DNA of 8,367 nucleotides from JBEEMU01 sp043778315 (lineage in GTDB: Bacteria > Bacteroidota > Bacteroidia > Chitinophagales > Saprospiraceae), in the NCBI GenBank assembly GCA_043778315.1, contig JAYWGJ010000105.1, positions 1-8,367 on the forward strand, in the 5' to 3' direction. Made by a program: the position numbers and the translations under genes. Shown in pieces: positions 5,489 to 8,367 of the stretch (position 1 is its first letter; each line of letters starts with the position of its first letter). The notes under the pieces are model-generated. The model saw only the letters and a program-made list of their open reading frames with translations, had not been told where the DNA came from and searched no databases.

Positions 5489-8194
5489 CTACCAGACCAA
5501 ACTCACGTCGCCCTTAAAGTTTTCGCGAAAACCATCGATAAACTCCACTTCGGCGAGATATACAAACACGGCAGGATTCATCAATTTGCCTTTAAAAGTG
5601 CCGTCCCAACCGTTTTTTTCGTCGTTAATCGGTAGGTCTTTGCCGTCGTAAACGAGTACGCCCCATCGGTCGAACACCTTCAAACTGCGCACAAACCTCG
5701 CGCCTGCATTGCCAAAACCATTAAAAAAATCGTTTTTACCGTCCCCGTTCGGGCTGAACGCCGTCGGGAAGTAAATCGGTCTTTTTTTTTCCACTTTTAT
5801 CAATACATCGTCGGTATAAGTGCAACCTTTATCGTCGGTCGCGCTGATAGTGTAGCGCGTATCGTCGGCGGGCTGCACGTCTATGCGCGGGCAGTTTGCG
5901 CAAGGAGTCTGCACACCTACGGGCGACCACTGATAATTAGTTATCGGATAGCCGAAAGGCGACATTGTCGCGTTGAGCGAAAGCGTAAAACCGAGTGTGA
6001 TTGTGGTATCTTTTCCTGCGTTTACCGCAACGGGGAGCGGCTGTGTGATAGTCGTCGTACCCGTAGTCGTGCAGCTATTTCCGTCTTTGATACAAACTGT
6101 ATAAGTTCCTGCTATTAAGCTAACTAACAGACTATCAGTTTGATACACATTACAATCGGCACTATATTGGTATGGCATTACGCCGCCGTTGCCTCTCGCT
6201 TGTATTTTGCCGAAAGGCAGTTGATAGCACGGACTCGGCGTTGCCGTAAGCTGCGCAACCGTAAACGGCGTGGGTTGCGTAAGCGTTGCAGTGACCGTCG
6301 TAGAGCAATTATTCGCATCAGTAATCGTACAAGTATAAACGCCGATAGCGACATTTTTTAGCGTATCGGTCGTTTGCCCGTTGCTCCACACATATATATA
6401 AGGTGGCGTTCCGCCCGTCGCGGCAGCGTTGCCCTTGCCGTCGCTGTATCCGTAGCAACGGAGTGGCGCAAAACCCTCCGTAGCTGCCGCTAACACGGGC
6501 GGGTCGGTGAGCGTAAACGTAAAAGGTGTGGTGCAAGTGTTGCCGTCACGCGCCGAAACGGTGTACGTTCCTGCCGCGAGGTTCGGGAAGTTTTGGCTTG
6601 CGCCAAACGTACCCGTGTTGCCAAAATCAAAACTATACGGCGGCTGCCCGTTCGTGATAACCATATTTATAGCACCCGAAGCCGCACCAAAACAACGCGG
6701 ATTAGCTGCTACGCCTTGTGCGGCAATCAGTATCAGTTCGCGGACAAAAACGGTGCGTTGCTGCGTACATTGTCCCGACGCGTCGTTCACCGTAACGGTG
6801 TAGTTGCCTTGCGGCACGTTCACTATAAGCTGCGTCGTGTTACCGTTTGACCAACTGTAAACGTAGGGAGCGATGCCGCGATTGACGACTACCCGAGCCG
6901 TGCCGTCCTGACCGCCCCCGCAAGTCGGGTTTGTGGTACTGGCTGTTACTGCCAACGTATCTACATTGATAATCAAGGTTTTAGCTACGGTGCAACCTAC
7001 GCTACTCCGTACAATATGAACTATTGGCTTCGCGCCAATGCTGCTGTAACTCACGGTAAACGGACCCGAACCCGTAGCCGACGGCGGCGTTGCGCCCGCA
7101 CCAAACGCCCACGTTTCGGCGGCGATAGTGCCTATGCCTGCTTGCGCATTATCGGTGACTTGGACGGTTCTGCCTAAGCAAATATTTTGTGGCGAAGCCG
7201 AAAACGCAGCATCTGGACCCGCAAATGCACCCGTTCCGCCCCATTCTATACGAAAACCATTGCCCGCCGACGAAAAATTATTAATCATCAAAGCATACGA
7301 TTTGCCGACCTGCATATCCAAGTAGCGCACGAAATTGTCTTGTCCGTTGTCGCAGCCCGCTTGCTCGGTGAGGTCGGTTGCGGAAAGGCTCAGACCCGTG
7401 GGTCCGATGCATTGACCGGGTTGGCTTTCGCCAGAGCCTTCGCAGCGTATAATGGTTTTATTACAACTATTAATACCGTTATTGAGTTCGAAAACCACAA
7501 AATCGAGGTCGTCGCTGTTTACATTTGGCGTGAGCGTAAAAGTGAGCGTTCCCGGCTGCCCGCACGTCCATTTGTACCAAGTAGAATTGGACTCGGAGGA
7601 GACGGTGCTGCTGCCGAGGCACGAGTTTTTGGCTTCGTCGTTGTCGTTGCCCGCACCCGAAACGCTCTGTATGGTAAATGGTTGCTTATCGCACAATAAA
7701 GACGCGGTGACGCAGTCGCTACCTGCCGCCGCAGGCTGATTGTAATTATTGATACACAACTGAAACGCGCCGCTTACACCAGAGCCTACGCGCACCAAGT
7801 AGGTCTGCCCAGGTATCAAGCCGCCTTTATATAAATCAACCGCGTTGCCCGAGCTTATTCTGCATACGATTTCGTTTACTTGAGCCGTTCCGCCACCACA
7901 ACTGCCTGTGTATAAGCCAATTGCAGGTTGTCCGATGCCCGAAACGGTGATGGTCACGTCTAAGGCTTGCGCGGTGAAATAAAACCAAGTATCGTTGGCG
8001 AAGCTGCCACCGCAAGTAGTTGCGGCGAAGCCCGACGGCGTAGCCGTTTGATTGCTAAACTGCCCTGCGCCGCTACACCAATTGCTGAGGTCGGCGAGCT
8101 GATAGGGGTTCGAGCAGTCGTCGTTGAGGGGTTGCGCGAAAGCGGAAGTGCCAAATGCGGTTGCGACAAGCAGCAAAGAGAGTATTTTTTTCAT
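5489..8194 (-). CDS. secreted SprB-repeat surface protein with gliding-motility-associated (T9SS type B) C-terminal domain
   Basis: The 901-residue product starts with a Sec signal peptide (MKKILSLLLVATAFGTSAFA, cleavage before Q21). Two Cys-containing beta-sandwich modules follow (about 22-151, and 157-325 starting DCVTASLLCDK), of a type common in large Bacteroidota surface proteins. Next are a PKD/Ig-like domain (about 328-411, WAFGAG) and four SprB-type repeats (about 428-484, 504-564, 584-640 and 661-719), each with a PPY/APY/MPY turn, a YTV or YTC strand and a nearby Cys. A last Ig-like domain (723-802, with PCANCPR) leads into the C-terminal secretion domain (806-901; PTAFSPNGDGKNDFF, FDRWGVLVYDG, WDG, KGDVSLVW). 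That domain is the CHU_C/TIGR04131 type that directs export by the T9SS and usually needs a PorP/SprF-like partner, none of which is in this window. The likely role is an exported adhesin, perhaps for gliding or attachment. No catalytic domain is visible. An A9 tract marks the start of the secretion domain. The final residue is Trp, where such domains often end in Arg or Lys. Confidence 0.92.
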   Translation of the reverse strand: MKKILSLLLVATAFGTSAFAQPLNDDCSNPYQLADLSNWCSGAGQFSNQTATPSGFAATTCGGSFANDTWFYFTAQALDVTITVSGIGQPAIGLYTGSCGGGTAQVNEIVCRISSGNAVDLYKGGLIPGQTYLVRVGSGVSGAFQLCINNYNQPAAAGSDCVTASLLCDKQPFTIQSVSGAGNDNDEAKNSCLGSSTVSSESNSTWYKWTCGQPGTLTFTLTPNVNSDDLDFVVFELNNGINSCNKTIIRCEGSGESQPGQCIGPTGLSLSATDLTEQAGCDNGQDNFVRYLDMQVGKSYALMINNFSSAGNGFRIEWGGTGAFAGPDAAFSASPQNICLGRTVQVTDNAQAGIGTIAAETWAFGAGATPPSATGSGPFTVSYSSIGAKPIVHIVRSSVGCTVAKTLIINVDTLAVTASTTNPTCGGGQDGTARVVVNRGIAPYVYSWSNGNTTQLIVNVPQGNYTVTVNDASGQCTQQRTVFVRELILIAAQGVAANPRCFGAASGAINMVITNGQPPYSFDFGNTGTFGASQNFPNLAAGTYTVSARDGNTCTTPFTFTLTDPPVLAAATEGFAPLRCYGYSDGKGNAAATGGTPPYIYVWSNGQTTDTLKNVAIGVYTCTITDANNCSTTVTATLTQPTPFTVAQLTATPSPCYQLPFGKIQARGNGGVMPYQYSADCNVYQTDSLLVSLIAGTYTVCIKDGNSCTTTGTTTITQPLPVAVNAGKDTTITLGFTLSLNATMSPFGYPITNYQWSPVGVQTPCANCPRIDVQPADDTRYTISATDDKGCTYTDDVLIKVEKKRPIYFPTAFSPNGDGKNDFFNGFGNAGARFVRSLKVFDRWGVLVYDGKDLPINDEKNGWDGTFKGKLMNPAVFVYLAEVEFIDGFRENFKGDVSLVW

Positions 8195-8367
8195 AGTTGG
8201 AAATTGAGCGATTAAGGTTCAGTGAACAGTGAACAACTAACAGTGAACAACTAACAGTGAAAAGTGAACAACTGTGCCTACCTAAAAAAGGTTGACGAAA
8301 AGTGAAGGTTAAAACTGTAATTTTAATTGATAATCATCGTTATTTGTGACATTATTTTCAGTGGTGG
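8195..8367. other. upstream region of the surface-protein gene
   Basis: Apart from the tandem repeat (8220-8273) I see no gene here. I find no full match to TAnnTTTG on the minus strand in this stretch, so the promoter of the surface-protein gene is unassigned and may lie beyond the window edge. The leader next to the ATG has no Shine-Dalgarno sequence. Confidence 0.5.
8220..8273. repeat. short tandem repeat upstream of the surface-protein gene
   Basis: Two exact 14-bp units CAGTGAACAACTAA occupy 8227-8240 and 8241-8254. A partial unit CAGTGAA lies on each side (8220-8226 and 8255-8261), followed by AAGTGAACAACT (8262-8273). The common core is the heptamer CAGTGAA. The array ends 26 bases upstream of the ATG of the minus-strand gene, so it would lie in the leader or promoter region and its length could affect expression. 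Such heptamer-based arrays often vary in copy number between strains. Confidence 0.8.

Noticed and set aside
7187..7699. 170-residue plus-strand open frame
   Set aside because: It is antisense to the N-terminal half of the secreted SprB-repeat protein, is Arg/Ala-rich and has no plausible start context.
8291..8350. Plus-strand peptide from a GTG near 8302 reading like the start of a response regulator (TVILIDNHRYL)
   Set aside because: It stops after about 16 codons and has no continuation in other frames that I can support before the window ends. The resemblance is too short to mean anything.
1..8367. CRISPR array, tRNA, rRNA, insertion sequence or phage genes
   Set aside because: I found no regularly spaced repeats, no cloverleaf or rRNA-like segments, and no transposase, integrase or phage structural motifs in any frame.

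Overview
The window looks like chromosomal DNA of a Bacteroidota bacterium, plausibly a gliding or type IX secretion (T9SS)-competent lineage such as Chitinophagia, Saprospiria or Cytophagia. The evidence is a large secreted protein with SprB-type repeats and a gliding-motility-associated (type B, CHU_C-like) C-terminal domain; an OmpA-family protein with the TPR / beta-propeller / carboxypeptidase-regulatory-like / OmpA layout of T9SS protein PorE; A/T-rich leaders with no Shine-Dalgarno sequence; and two good matches to the Bacteroidota -7 promoter element TAnnTTTG.

Layout. Bases 1-125 hold the last 40 codons of an unrecognised plus-strand gene. Bases 126-736 form an AT-rich stretch with at most a broken small minus-strand gene (about 257-594) and a strong terminator (674-724). 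The OmpA-family gene (737-2914, minus) ends at that terminator. A 217-bp divergent promoter region follows. Two plus-strand genes, 29 bp apart, then probably form an operon: a 532-residue DNA adenine-methyltransferase fused to an Mrr-like nuclease domain and a PKD-like tail (3132-4730), and a YggS/PLPBP-family pyridoxal-phosphate protein (4760-5416). A short convergent spacer with a perfect 20-bp palindrome separates them from the large T9SS client (5489-8194, minus). Its upstream region carries a short tandem repeat array.

How the genes relate. The OmpA-family protein and the SprB-repeat protein are both cell-envelope or surface products, and the first may support the machinery that exports proteins like the second; that link is inferred from domain content only. 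The methyltransferase-nuclease fusion resembles a self-contained restriction-modification enzyme placed between them. Its putative target-recognition segment is much more AT-rich than its flanks, which suggests mosaic ancestry. YggS is a housekeeping gene that probably shares the methyltransferase transcript.

The points most worth following up are the three-part methyltransferase / nuclease / PKD-like fusion, and an A9 homopolymer in the surface protein gene exactly at the start of its secretion domain, where slippage would remove the T9SS signal. All database-type statements here are from memory of families; nothing was searched.
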